Part shown: in pieces, positions 46,557 through 55,315 of the stretch
How positions within the stretch are numbered: the first letter of the stretch is position 1
Layout: every line of letters starts with the position of its first letter
Origin: Pseudonocardia sulfidoxydans NBRC 16205
Lineage (GTDB): Bacteria; Actinomycetota; Actinomycetes; Mycobacteriales; Pseudonocardiaceae
Assembly (NCBI RefSeq): GCF_007989085.1
Contig: NZ_BJVJ01000014.1
Coordinates: forward strand, 34,237 to 98,236
Length of the DNA: 64,000 nt
Reading direction: 5' to 3'
The notes under the pieces: model-generated
Databases searched by the model: none
What the model saw: the letters and a program-made list of their open reading frames with translations, nothing else
What the model was told of the DNA's origin: nothing
Program-made: the position numbers and the translations under genes

Positions 46557-47897
46557 GTGCGCCACGCCGTCCGCCGCGCCCTCGTCCGGCACGCCGTACT
46601 CACCGCCGTCGTCACCGCCGTGCTGTCGGGGATCACCGTCGGCGGGCTGTGGCTGTTCGCCAACGGCGAGGCCCACCGCACCGCCCGCGACGTCTCCGGC
46701 CGCGTCGCCACCGCCGTCGTCGTCGCCCTCGCCGAACACCACTACGACCCCGTCGACCCCACCTCCCGCGACGACGTCCTCGCCGGCCTCGCCCCCTTCA
46801 TCGACTCCGGGATGCTCGCCCGGGTCAAGATCTGGCGGGTCGTCGGCGAACAGGTCCAGGTCGTCGTCTCCGACGAACCGCGCATCGAGGGCGAACGCCG
46901 CCGCTTCGACGCCGACCTCGCCCGCCGCCTCGACGCCGGCGAGATCGTCGTCCTCGAAGTCCCCGACGACCCCGAACACCGCTACGAACGCGCCGACGGC
47001 CGCACCCTGCTGGAGGCGTTCGTCGGCTTCCGCGACGCCTGGGGCGTGCCCATGCGGCTCGAGGTGTACGTGCCCGTCGACACCGCCGCGACCGTCCGCA
47101 GCGCGATGGCCGACCTGCTCCCGCTGGTCATCGGCAGCCTGCTCGTCCTGGCCGCCGCCACCGTCCCGATCACCCTGTCGCTGGCGCGTCGCGTCGAACG
47201 CGACCAACGCGAACGGCAGGCCGTCCTCCACTACGGCCTCGCCGCCTCCGAACGCGAACGCCGCCGCCTCGCCCAGGTCCTGCACGACGGCGTCGTCCAG
47301 GACCTCGCCGGCACCGGCCTGCTCCTCGACGCACTGCTCCTCGACGAGACCGCCGACGGCCGGCGCGAGCTCCTCGGCCGGGCCCACGGACTCGTCGAGC
47401 GCGACGTCGGGCTCCTGCGCGGACTGCTCACCGAACTCGCCCCCGGAGGGCTCGGCACCCCCGACGTCCGCACCTCCCTGCACGACCTCGCCACCGAGCA
47501 CGAGCGGACCGCCGCGGACGTCGCCCTGGAGACGGACGTGCGTCTGACCGACGAGCCCGACGCCCGGATCGTCACCCTCCTGCACCGCATCGGCCGCGAA
47601 CTGCTGCGCAACGCCGTCCGGCACGGCGCGCCCGGTGTCGTCCGGATCGACGTCGACACCCCTCGCGCGGACCACGTCCGCATGACCGTTACCGACGACG
47701 GCTGCGGTTTCGACCCCTCCCTCACCCCCGCCGACGGGCACGTGGGCCTCCGCCTCGTGACGCTCGCCGTCGAGGAGTACGGCGGGACCCTCGTCGTGCG
47801 CAGCGCGCCCGGCGCCGGAACCGTCGTCGAGACGACCCTGCCCGTCCGGCTGCCCGCCGCGGTGACCCCGGGGCAGACTGACGCCCGTGGCTCCTGA
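46557..47897 (+). CDS. sensor histidine kinase (HisKA_3 type)
   Basis: 446 aa. Two membrane helices (about 12-35 and 180-205) flank an extracytoplasmic sensor of about 145 residues. The dimerisation helix is RRRLAQVLHDGVVQDLAGTG with the phospho-His in LHDG. The ATPase has ELLRNAVRHG (N box), DDGCGF and GHVGLRLV. It would phosphorylate the preceding regulator. GTG start; it overlaps the thioesterase start by 11 bp. Confidence 0.9.
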   Translation: MRHAVRRALVRHAVLTAVVTAVLSGITVGGLWLFANGEAHRTARDVSGRVATAVVVALAEHHYDPVDPTSRDDVLAGLAPFIDSGMLARVKIWRVVGEQVQVVVSDEPRIEGERRRFDADLARRLDAGEIVVLEVPDDPEHRYERADGRTLLEAFVGFRDAWGVPMRLEVYVPVDTAATVRSAMADLLPLVIGSLLVLAAATVPITLSLARRVERDQRERQAVLHYGLAASERERRRLAQVLHDGVVQDLAGTGLLLDALLLDETADGRRELLGRAHGLVERDVGLLRGLLTELAPGGLGTPDVRTSLHDLATEHERTAADVALETDVRLTDEPDARIVTLLHRIGRELLRNAVRHGAPGVVRIDVDTPRADHVRMTVTDDGCGFDPSLTPADGHVGLRLVTLAVEEYGGTLVVRSAPGAGTVVETTLPVRLPAAVTPGQTDARGS

Positions 47898-48336
47898 GAA
47901 CCCCGACGCCCTCCGCGTCGCCCGCGAGGCGGCGGCCGCGATGGAGTACGCCGACATCGCCGCCCGCGAGGCCGGGGTCCGGCTCGTCGACGTCGGACCC
48001 GGCCACGCCACCACCGCGCTCACCGTGACCGACAAGCACCTCAACGGCCACGGCATCTGCCACGGCGGCTACGTCTTCCTGCTCGCCGACGCGGCGTTCG
48101 GCTACGCGTGCAACAGCTTCGGCGTGTCGACGGTCGCCGCCGGCGCCGACGTCACCTTCCTGCGCCCCGGCGCCGCCGGAGACGAGCTGGTCGCCGAGGC
48201 GCGCCACCTGGGCGGGGCGGGCCGCTCCGGGCTCTACGACGTCACCGTCCGCGCGGGGGACGCCGTCGTCGCCGAGTTCCGCGGGCGCAGCCGCACGGTG
48301 CCGGGACTCGCGGCACCGCCCCCGCCACCGGCCTGA
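47887..48336 (+). CDS. paaI: PaaI-type hotdog-fold acyl-CoA thioesterase
   Basis: 149 aa. HLNGHGICHGGYVFLLADAA is the PaaI/YdiI-family core with the catalytic Asp in LADAAFG. It hydrolyses phenylacetyl- or hydroxyphenylacetyl-CoA in phenylacetate degradation; no other paa genes are near. It starts inside the 3' end of the histidine kinase gene and converges on the nitric oxide synthase gene. Confidence 0.85.
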   Translation: MAPENPDALRVAREAAAAMEYADIAAREAGVRLVDVGPGHATTALTVTDKHLNGHGICHGGYVFLLADAAFGYACNSFGVSTVAAGADVTFLRPGAAGDELVAEARHLGGAGRSGLYDVTVRAGDAVVAEFRGRSRTVPGLAAPPPPPA

Positions 48337-48346
48337 CGTCCCCGGT

Positions 48347-49564
48347 TCAGCCGGCGTCCGGGGCCGGGGCCAGGAAAGCCGGCTGCTGCTCCGGGCGCGG
48401 GTCGTCGTAATAGCGGTGGAACACGCTGGTCAGACCGCCCGACAGCGGCGGCACGATCCACGTCCAGTCCGCCGGACACGACCGGCCCGCCTTCTCCTCC
48501 TTGACCACGTGCGCGAGGAAACGGTCCGACTCCGTGTGGTGGTCGGCCATCGTCACGCCCGCCTCGTCGAACGAGTGCTGCACCGCCAGCGTCAGCTCGA
48601 CAAGCGCCCGGTCGCGCCACAACGTCCGCACCGAGCTCGTGTCCAGCCCCAGCCGGGCCGCGATCGCGGGCAACAGGTCGTAGCGGTCGGCGTCGGCCAG
48701 GTTGCGGGCCCCGATCTCCGTGTTCAGGTACCAGCCGTTGAACGGCGCCGCCGGATACCGCACCCCACCGACCAGCAACGGCATGTTGCTGATCGCCGGC
48801 ACCGCGTGCCAGCGCAGCCGCAGGTCCGCGAACCACGGATGGTCGGGATGCGACAGCGGCACCTCGAGCACCGCGTCGGCCGGCAGCTCGTGCAACGACG
48901 GGCGGCCGTCCGGACCCGAGACCAGCAACGGCAGGACGTCGAACCGGCCGCGCGGCTCCGGCCGGCGCCACCCCAGCTTCTCGACGAGATCCGTGAAGTC
49001 GGCCAGCCGCGGATCGCCGCGGACGGTGCCGTCGGGAAGCCTGTGTCCGGCATACCGGATGAGCTGCTCGTTGTGGATGCGCGGACCGGGTCGCTCCGGC
49101 ACGTCCGGCGCGAACACGGTGATCGACGACCGGATCCGCCCCCCGCGGGTCGCCTCCCGCAGATGGGTGACGCACTCCGCAGCGACGTCGCTCGGTGCCG
49201 TGAGGTGACGACGGTCCCGGACCTGCAACGTCTTCCAGTACAGCCGCCCGATGCAGCGCGCCGAGTTGCGCCACGCCACCCGGGCGCCGAACGCCAGCTC
49301 CGCCCCCGTGTGCCGGTAGGTGCCCGTCGCCGCGATCTCGTCGAGCACCGCGGCCCGCCGCTGCGGCAGCGGCTCCGCGCCCGCCCCCGCCGCACCCTCC
49401 GCGTCGACCAGCTCCAGGAACTCGACCGCCTCGTCCGGATCGACCGGCTGCGGCCCCGGATCGGGCGGGCCCGCGTCGGGCCGGCCGCGACCGGTCATCG
49501 GGCAGCGCTGCTCGGGGAGCCCCTCCGACGTCGACGATCCGTAACCGTTGACCACAGCGGTCAC
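48347..49564 (-). CDS. nos: bacterial nitric oxide synthase, oxygenase domain only
   Basis: 405 aa. The heme-thiolate motif is WRNSARCIGRLYW, the substrate Glu is in GWYLNTEIGARN, and the pterin-side C-terminal block (CPADWTWIVPPLSGG) is intact. No reductase domain is fused, as in Bacillus-type NOS, so a separate flavoprotein must supply electrons; none is adjacent. The protein has an N-terminal extension of about 60 residues before the catalytic fold. GTG at 49564 has GGAGG 6 nt upstream, better than the GTG at 49585. Arginine is oxidised to citrulline and NO. Confidence 0.93.
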   Translation of the reverse strand: MTAVVNGYGSSTSEGLPEQRCPMTGRGRPDAGPPDPGPQPVDPDEAVEFLELVDAEGAAGAGAEPLPQRRAAVLDEIAATGTYRHTGAELAFGARVAWRNSARCIGRLYWKTLQVRDRRHLTAPSDVAAECVTHLREATRGGRIRSSITVFAPDVPERPGPRIHNEQLIRYAGHRLPDGTVRGDPRLADFTDLVEKLGWRRPEPRGRFDVLPLLVSGPDGRPSLHELPADAVLEVPLSHPDHPWFADLRLRWHAVPAISNMPLLVGGVRYPAAPFNGWYLNTEIGARNLADADRYDLLPAIAARLGLDTSSVRTLWRDRALVELTLAVQHSFDEAGVTMADHHTESDRFLAHVVKEEKAGRSCPADWTWIVPPLSGGLTSVFHRYYDDPRPEQQPAFLAPAPDAG

Positions 49565-49650
49565 GGACAGCCTCCAGGAGATCACTCGATCGATACGGGG
49601 AGCGTTCCTGGATCTTTGTACATGGCTACTCTGCGTATGTCACTGTTCCC

Positions 49651-50403
49651 CTAGTGTGACAACCGTTCGTACATCAGGTCGGAAACCGCCCGTCCCTCCA
49701 CGACCGCCCGCTGTTCGAACTTCGACACCGGCCGCCATTCGGGGCGCGGCAAGAAGCCGTCCGGCCCCACCCCCGGCGCCCGCCGCAGCGACCGTTCGGC
49801 GTCCGCCACATCGCGCATCTGGACGGCGTAGTCGGCCCAGTCGGTCGCCATGTGCAACATCGCCCCAGGCCGCAGCCGCGACGCCGCCAACGCCACGAAC
49901 TCCGGCTGCACCAACCTGCGCTTGCGGTGCCGCCGCTTCTGCCACGGATCCGGGAAGAAGATGCGGATGCCGTCGAGTGAATCCACCGGGATGCACGAGT
50001 CCAGCAGGGCCACCGCGTCACCCCTCAGGAGCAACAGATTCGCCAGGCCGGCGTCCTCGATCCGCAACAACAGCTGCGCCAGCCCCGGCTCGAACACCTC
50101 CACCGCGACGTGATCGACCTCCGGCGCCGCCGCCGCCAACGCCGCCGTCGTCTCCCCCATGCCCGACCCGATCTCCAGCACCACCGGCGCCTCACGACCG
50201 AACCACGCGGCCGGCGCGAACGGCTCCCGGCCGCCGACGAGATCGTCGACATCCCGGCCCAAGGTGCCCCACAGCCGGTCCCACGCCGACTGCTGGCCCT
50301 CCGTCAGCCGATTGCGCTGATGGACGAAACTCGGGATCCGGTCCGTCCGCCGCGCGCCCCCGCCGGCCGTCGCATCCGTCACGGTCTCGGGGCCCACGGT
50401 CAT
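49651..50403 (-). CDS. trmB: tRNA (guanine-N7-)-methyltransferase
   Basis: 250 aa. SAM-binding motif I is VLEIGSGMGETTAALA. The TrmB signature is IFFPDPWQKRRHRKRRLVQP, followed by DWADYA. It forms m7G46 in tRNA variable loops. ATG at 50403 with GGAG upstream. It precedes nos by 86 bp and is divergent from the DUF2339 gene. Confidence 0.95.
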   Translation of the reverse strand: MTVGPETVTDATAGGGARRTDRIPSFVHQRNRLTEGQQSAWDRLWGTLGRDVDDLVGGREPFAPAAWFGREAPVVLEIGSGMGETTAALAAAAPEVDHVAVEVFEPGLAQLLLRIEDAGLANLLLLRGDAVALLDSCIPVDSLDGIRIFFPDPWQKRRHRKRRLVQPEFVALAASRLRPGAMLHMATDWADYAVQMRDVADAERSLRRAPGVGPDGFLPRPEWRPVSKFEQRAVVEGRAVSDLMYERLSH

Positions 50404-50560
50404 CGTCTCCGGAAAGGTCGGTCGGGGTCTGGCCCGCCGATTCTCCCCGACGCCCTCCCCGACCTCCCGAGGCCCGGCCCCCACGTTGTAACCGATCCGT
50501 GACCTCCGCAGGGTGCAACTACGCATCCACGACGCGCCGGAGATCGTCATTCTCTGCGAC

Positions 50561-52741
50561 ATGTCCGATTCGCAGGTGACAGACGACAGGCTCGCCGCCG
50601 TCGCCGCCGAGCTCGGCAGGCTGGGACGGCGGCTCGACGACCTCGGCGGCGAACTGCTGTCCCTACGGGGAACGCCGCCGGAACCGGCACCCGCCGCTCC
50701 CGCCGACCCCCCGGCCGCTCCCGGCCCGGCCGTCGCACCCACCCCGGGCGCCGCGCCCGCCGCACAACAGCCTGCGGGTCCGCGGCCACCCGCACCCGGC
50801 ACCCTCCCCGGCGCCAAGCCGTGGCCCGGCAACCGCCCCCCCGCCGCCGCGCCCGCCGCCCGCTGGCAGCAGTTCCCGCCCCCGGGCACCGGCGCACCCT
50901 GGAACCGGCAACAACACCCCTACCCGGCCCCCCGCCCCCCAGCCGCGCCCAAGCAGAACTGGACCGCGTCGCTCTCCGGCGCCCGACTGCTCGCCTGGAC
51001 CGGCGGCGCCGTCACCCTCCTCGGCGTCGTCATGCTGCTCGTCCTCGCCGCCTCCCGCGGCTGGTTCTCCCCCGGCGCCCGCCTCGTCGCCGGCGCCGCC
51101 CTCGGCGTCGTCCTCATCGGCCTCGCCGCCTGGCTGCACCGCAAGGAAACCGCCCGCACCGGCGCCGCCGCCGTCGCCGGAACAGGCGTCGCCGCGCTCT
51201 ACCTCGTCGTCGGCTCCGCCACCGCCCAATACGGCTTCGTGCCACCCGCCGTCGGGCTCGCCCTCGCCGTCCTCGTCGCCGCAGGCGGCCTCGGCCTCGC
51301 CGACGTCTGGCGCCTCCAGGCTCTCGCCATCGGAGCCGTCGTCGGCGCAGCAGTCCTCGCCCCGATCGTCACCCAAGGCTGGGTGCCGCTCCTCGGCGGT
51401 CTCATCGTCGTCCTCGAGATCGCCGCCGGCATCGTCGCCCTGCGTCGCAACTGGCCCTGGCTGCTCGTCGTCGGCGCCGGCTGGGCCGTCCTCTACACCG
51501 CCCTCGCCGCCGGCGTCGCCCGCTCCACCGCACTCTGGGGCGCCGGCGCCGCCGCCATCGCGACCCTCGTCGTCGGCGTCGCCTTCGCCCTCTACGCGCT
51601 GGTCAAGCGCGACATGACGCCCGCGCACGGCGTCCTGGCCTCCGCCGCCCTGCCCACCCTCGTCCTCGCCGGCCGCCTCGGCGGCTGGGGCGGCGCCGCC
51701 CTCGCCGCCGGGGCCGCCGTGCTCATGCTCGGCGTCGCGCTCGTCCCCACGTTCGCCCGGCCCACCCGCGTCGTCTCCCTCGCCGCCGGCGCCGTCGCCC
51801 TCCTCGTCGCGACGTCCCTGCCCTTCTCCGGCGAGGTCGCGACCGCCGTCATCGTCGGCGAGGCCATCGGCTTCACCGTCGCCGCCGCCGCACTGCGCAG
51901 CCGCATCACCCTGATGTTCGCCGCCGGCTTCGCGATCCTCGGCGTGCTCGGCGCCGTCGCCCAACCCCTCCCGCCCACCGTCCTCGCCCTCTTCCCCATG
52001 CCCCCCTTCGTCCGCGGCGGCCTCCCGCAGCAGGGCGCCCTCGTCACCGGGCTACTCGTCGCCGTACTGCTCGTCGGCCTCGCCGTCGCGCTGCTCGTCG
52101 CCTTCGAACGCACCGGGCTCCTCGGCTCCCGCGACGGCCGCACCGCCCTCTGGGTCATCACCGGGCTGGTCGGGCTCTACGGCCTCACCGGCATCGCCGT
52201 CGCCCTCGCCCTCCTGATCTCGCCCGACCGCAACGGGTTCGTCGCCGGACACGCCGTCGTCACCGTCTCCTGGACGGTCCTCGCCCTCGTCCTCCTCGCC
52301 CGCGGCATCCGCAACACCCCCCTGCGCATCGCCGGGCTCGTGCTCGTCGCCGCCGCGGTGGCCAAACTGGTCCTCTTCGACCTGGTCTCCCTCGACGGCC
52401 TCGCCCGCGTCGGCGCCTTCCTCGGTGCCGGCCTGGTCCTGCTGGCAGCGGGCGTCCGGTACGCCCGCCTCGTCGCCGAGGCGGAGCAGACCGACAACCC
52501 CGCCCCCGCCGGCCCGCCCCCGGGACAACCCGTCCCCGCGGGCGCCCCGGGCCAGGCGGCCGGCCACACCCAGCCGACGGCCCCCACGCAGGCCCAGCCG
52601 TCGGCGCAGGGTCAGCCGTCGGCGCAGGGTCAGCCGCCCGCGCAGGGTCAGCCGACGCCGCCCGCGCAGGGTCGCCCGCAGCAGGACCAGGGTGGCCGCG
52701 ACATCTGGGGCCCGCCCCAGGGCCCCGGCAACCCCAGCTGA
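50561..52741 (+). CDS. DUF2339 polytopic membrane protein
   Basis: 726 aa. A cytoplasmic coiled-coil/Pro-rich N-terminus (1-140) precedes about 18-20 closely packed membrane helices, many with paired Gly/Ala. This is the layout of DUF2339 proteins. Conserved segments include W-L-H-R-K-E and the C-terminal AKLVLFDLVSLDGLARVGAF. The tail holds an S-A-Q-G-Q-P repeat. Function unknown. ATG at 50561 was preferred to the frame's earlier start, which lies in the promoter area of trmB. Confidence 0.85.
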   Translation: MSDSQVTDDRLAAVAAELGRLGRRLDDLGGELLSLRGTPPEPAPAAPADPPAAPGPAVAPTPGAAPAAQQPAGPRPPAPGTLPGAKPWPGNRPPAAAPAARWQQFPPPGTGAPWNRQQHPYPAPRPPAAPKQNWTASLSGARLLAWTGGAVTLLGVVMLLVLAASRGWFSPGARLVAGAALGVVLIGLAAWLHRKETARTGAAAVAGTGVAALYLVVGSATAQYGFVPPAVGLALAVLVAAGGLGLADVWRLQALAIGAVVGAAVLAPIVTQGWVPLLGGLIVVLEIAAGIVALRRNWPWLLVVGAGWAVLYTALAAGVARSTALWGAGAAAIATLVVGVAFALYALVKRDMTPAHGVLASAALPTLVLAGRLGGWGGAALAAGAAVLMLGVALVPTFARPTRVVSLAAGAVALLVATSLPFSGEVATAVIVGEAIGFTVAAAALRSRITLMFAAGFAILGVLGAVAQPLPPTVLALFPMPPFVRGGLPQQGALVTGLLVAVLLVGLAVALLVAFERTGLLGSRDGRTALWVITGLVGLYGLTGIAVALALLISPDRNGFVAGHAVVTVSWTVLALVLLARGIRNTPLRIAGLVLVAAAVAKLVLFDLVSLDGLARVGAFLGAGLVLLAAGVRYARLVAEAEQTDNPAPAGPPPGQPVPAGAPGQAAGHTQPTAPTQAQPSAQGQPSAQGQPPAQGQPTPPAQGRPQQDQGGRDIWGPPQGPGNPS
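52595..52648. repeat. three 18-bp in-frame repeats at the DUF2339 C-terminus
   Basis: Three adjacent 18-bp units (CAGCCGTCGGCGCAGGGT, the third with CCC for TCG) encode Q-P-S/P-A-Q-G repeats in the hydrophilic tail. Confidence 0.85.
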
Positions 52742-54201
52742 CCCCGGCGTCGCACCCCCGGCAAGGGGTGCGGCGCCGTCGTCGCGGGTTGGGGGCAGCG
52801 TCGGGTCGGGGCAGCAGGGAACCGCGGCGCTGACCGGGCGGCCTGATCGCTGCGGGGTCCTCGGGCCTGCATGGTCTGGGCTCACCGCATGGTCTGGGCT
52901 CACGGCGCGGTCTGGGCTCGCCGCGCGGTGTCGGGGGCCCGCTGCGGGGCCCTAGGGCCGGAGCGGGGTCCTCGGGCCGGGGCGCCCTCCGGCTGGGCGT
53001 GGTCCTCGGGTCGGGGGCGTGCTCCTCGGGGCGGCGCGCAGGGTCGGCGCGCGGGTTGTGGGATCGCCGCGGGGGTTCTGCGTACGGGGTGCACCCTGCA
53101 TACCTGACGACGACCGGACAACCTGCGCCCCGACCCGATTGCCGACGCGGCGGACCCGCCGCATCCGTTGCAGCGCTGCGGCACCCGGTGGGCTGTCGCG
53201 CCGGGTGGGCTGCCGTGCTCGGTGGGCTGTCGCGCCCTCGTGGGCGTCCGCGTCCGGTGGGCTGCATCTCGTGAGCTGCTGCATTCCGTGGGCTGCGGCA
53301 CCCGTGCAGCGCCGCCGCGCCCTCGTGGGCGTCCGCGTCCGGTGGGTTGCTGTGCCTCGTGGGCCTGCCGCGCCCGGTGTGCCGCCGCGCGCACCCTCGT
53401 GCAAGCGCGCGGCGGTGACGGAAGCGTGCGCCCCGTCGACATCCCTGTCGCCGCGCGGCTTTCACGGTTCGCGCGCAGGCTGCAGGTGCGGTGCCGACGC
53501 TGCAACCAACGCGGAGACCCAGAAGTCCATGCGGCGCGGCGTGTGGGGGCACCTGCGCTGCAAGCGGCGCAGCGCACGAGGGCTCAGGTCGCCGCCTGGA
53601 TTTCCCGATCCGGCCGCTGACTGCAGGTGAGCGCCGACCCGAAGATGCGCGGTGGCCCGGGAACTCACGCGGTGACCGGACTGTCTGGCGCCGAACGCGC
53701 CCATGCGGGATCGGCGCAGTGCCTGCACAGCGTGGATCGCCGACGCAAGGGTGCAGCGCGTCGACATTCACGCCCTCGCGCGGGTTTCGCGAGCAGACCG
53801 CGAGCTGCGAGTGAGGCGCCGACGCAGTTGCGCGAGTGGTGGTCCGGGAACCCACGCGGTCGCCGGCCTGTCTGGCGTCGCGGCGTCGCACCGGTTGCAC
53901 GTCCGATGCACGTCCTGCGACGAGTGCACTGCAGATGCGTGAGGCGCAACGCGTGGGATTCAGGCCGCCGCGTGGGTTTCGCGATCCGGCCGCGGACTGC
54001 AGGTGAGGCGCCGACCTCGGAATGCGCGCGAGGCCCAGGAACCGGCGCGAGGCCCAGGAACCGGCGCGAGGCCCAGGAACCGGCGCGAGGCCCAGGAACC
54101 GGCGCGAGGCCCAGGAACCTGGGCGGCGGTGCCGCACCTGGGTAGAGCGACCGCTCGGGAGGGGCGCCCCTTGGAGCGCCCGAGGGCACGTGCCCCCGGC
54201 C
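52742..54201. repeat. 1.46-kb non-coding repeat-rich region
   Basis: No credible gene; frames on both strands give repetitive Arg/Ala-rich text. Three 18-bp tandem copies with core ATGGTCTGGGCTCA are at 52869-52922. A degenerate unit of about 190 bp occurs at least four times, marked by CTGCAGGTGAGGCGCCGACC-like cores at 53480, 53621, 53804 and 53997. Phrases such as GTGGGCGTCCGCGTCCGGTGGG recur between 53180 and 53360. The region ends in the 19-bp array. Origin unknown. Confidence 0.75.
54026..54120. repeat. five 19-bp tandem repeats
   Basis: Five head-to-tail copies of GCGCGAGGCCCAGGAACCG (54026-54120); the first four are identical and the fifth differs in its last base. No spacers, so not CRISPR. 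A minisatellite-type locus likely to vary between strains. Confidence 0.92.
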
Positions 54202-54465
54202 TCACCAGGGCCAGAGCCACGACCACCACCGCCCGCGCGGCTCCACGCCGGGGATGTCGTCGAGGACCAGCACTTCGTCCGACAGGCCGTCGCCGTCGAG
54301 GTCCATGTGCAGCAACAGGTCGAGGTCGTCGACCACCGCGAGGGTGTCGACGATGCCGTCCTCGTCGGTGTCGGCGCCCAGGTTCACGGGCAATCCTGGC
54401 AGGCAGGGGGCCCCGGGCGCGTCGAGGTCATCCGCCAACATCGGATCACGTTCGGGCACAGGCAT
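54202..54465 (-). CDS. small acidic protein with two calcium-loop motifs
   Basis: 87 aa from the ATG at 54465, or 85 aa from GTG at 54459, which is better spaced from AAAGGA. Two D-x-D-x-D-G loops (DTDEDGIVDT and DLDGDGLSDE) resemble EF-hand, dockerin or thrombospondin-3 calcium sites. The C-terminus is aromatic (RWWSWLWPW). No signal peptide. It overlaps the end of the upstream unknown gene by 20 bp and is probably coupled to it. No family was recognised. Confidence 0.65.
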   Translation of the reverse strand: MPVPERDPMLADDLDAPGAPCLPGLPVNLGADTDEDGIVDTLAVVDDLDLLLHMDLDGDGLSDEVLVLDDIPGVEPRGRWWSWLWPW

Positions 54466-55204
54466 TCCTTTCTTCGGTGTGTGCGAGTGCCGCGAGCTCG
54501 CCCTCGATTGTTGCGAGCCGGGCCGCGACCGCCACGTCGAGCGCGGCGACGGCCTGCTGTTCCACCTGCACCAGTCGCGCGACGAGCACCGCCGTCGAGG
54601 CGGCCCGAACCGCCGCAGCCACACCTGCAGCCCACTGCCGCAGACGAGCCCGGTCCGCGGCCACCCACCGGGCCCCGACCGTCAACCCCAGCACGACGAT
54701 CCCGCATCCCACCGCCGGCCCGACCGACCCCGTCACCGCCGGGGCGCCGAGCACCGGCACCCCCAGCCACGGCAGCACCGTCCGCGATCCCGACAGCACC
54801 TGCCACGGACGAGCCGCCGGTGGCAGCGGAGGCAGGGTGAGAGGTGTGGCGTCGCGCGGACGGGTGGCGACGACCTCCATCGGCAGCCCCCGTGACGTCG
54901 CGATCCGGCGCAGCTCCGGCAGCAGGTCGCGCTCGACCCGCTGCACGACCAGGTCGACGGCCCGGTCCGCGGCGATACGGGCGTGCGAGGGGAAGAGGGC
55001 CCGGTCGGCGCGGCAGGCCCGGTCGACGTAGCGCATCGACTCCGCGGACAGCGCCCCGACGACCGTGGTGACGTGCGTGGGGGCCGACGCCCGGGTCAGC
55101 CCGCAGACGGTGCGTACCTCCGCCCGGTACTCCGCCAACCCCGCGCGCTGCGCCTCCAGCTCGGTGCGACGTATCTGCACCGCCTCGGCGTACCGGTCGA
55201 CCAT
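54446..55204 (-). CDS. unknown protein with central membrane hairpin
   Basis: 252 aa. A helical N-terminus (1-115) is followed by a Pro-rich segment, then two adjacent hydrophobic stretches (about 148-185; WLGVPVLGAPAVTGSVGPAV and CGIVVLGLTVGARWV). A long Ala-rich helix with coiled-coil character ends it (190-250). The helix/membrane-hairpin/helix layout recalls the C-terminal half of bacterial dynamin-like proteins, but no GTPase domain is present. The start ATG at 55204 is divergent from tldD across 111 bp. Function unknown. Confidence 0.6.
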   Translation of the reverse strand: MVDRYAEAVQIRRTELEAQRAGLAEYRAEVRTVCGLTRASAPTHVTTVVGALSAESMRYVDRACRADRALFPSHARIAADRAVDLVVQRVERDLLPELRRIATSRGLPMEVVATRPRDATPLTLPPLPPAARPWQVLSGSRTVLPWLGVPVLGAPAVTGSVGPAVGCGIVVLGLTVGARWVAADRARLRQWAAGVAAAVRAASTAVLVARLVQVEQQAVAALDVAVAARLATIEGELAALAHTEERNACART

Positions 55205-55315
55205 GAAACGCACGCTCGCACGCTGTCCCGACGCCGCGGAGCCGGTTCGCCCGAATCGTTCACGTCCGCGAACCAGCTGTCGATCTTTGTCGGTGGGCCT
55301 CGGTAGGTTGCAGGC

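Noticed and set aside
49639..49660. GTCAC-N12-GTGAC inverted repeat upstream of nos as an operator
   Set aside because: Short arms with a long spacer partly inside the trmB 3' end; too weak to claim without binding data.
54026..54120. CRISPR array
   Set aside because: The 19-bp units are contiguous without spacers and no cas genes are in the window.
52260..54137. A 625-aa minus-strand repetitive protein
   Set aside because: The frame runs through the end of the DUF2339 gene and across degenerate repeats that are open in several frames; composition is Arg/Pro/Ala-rich without structure.
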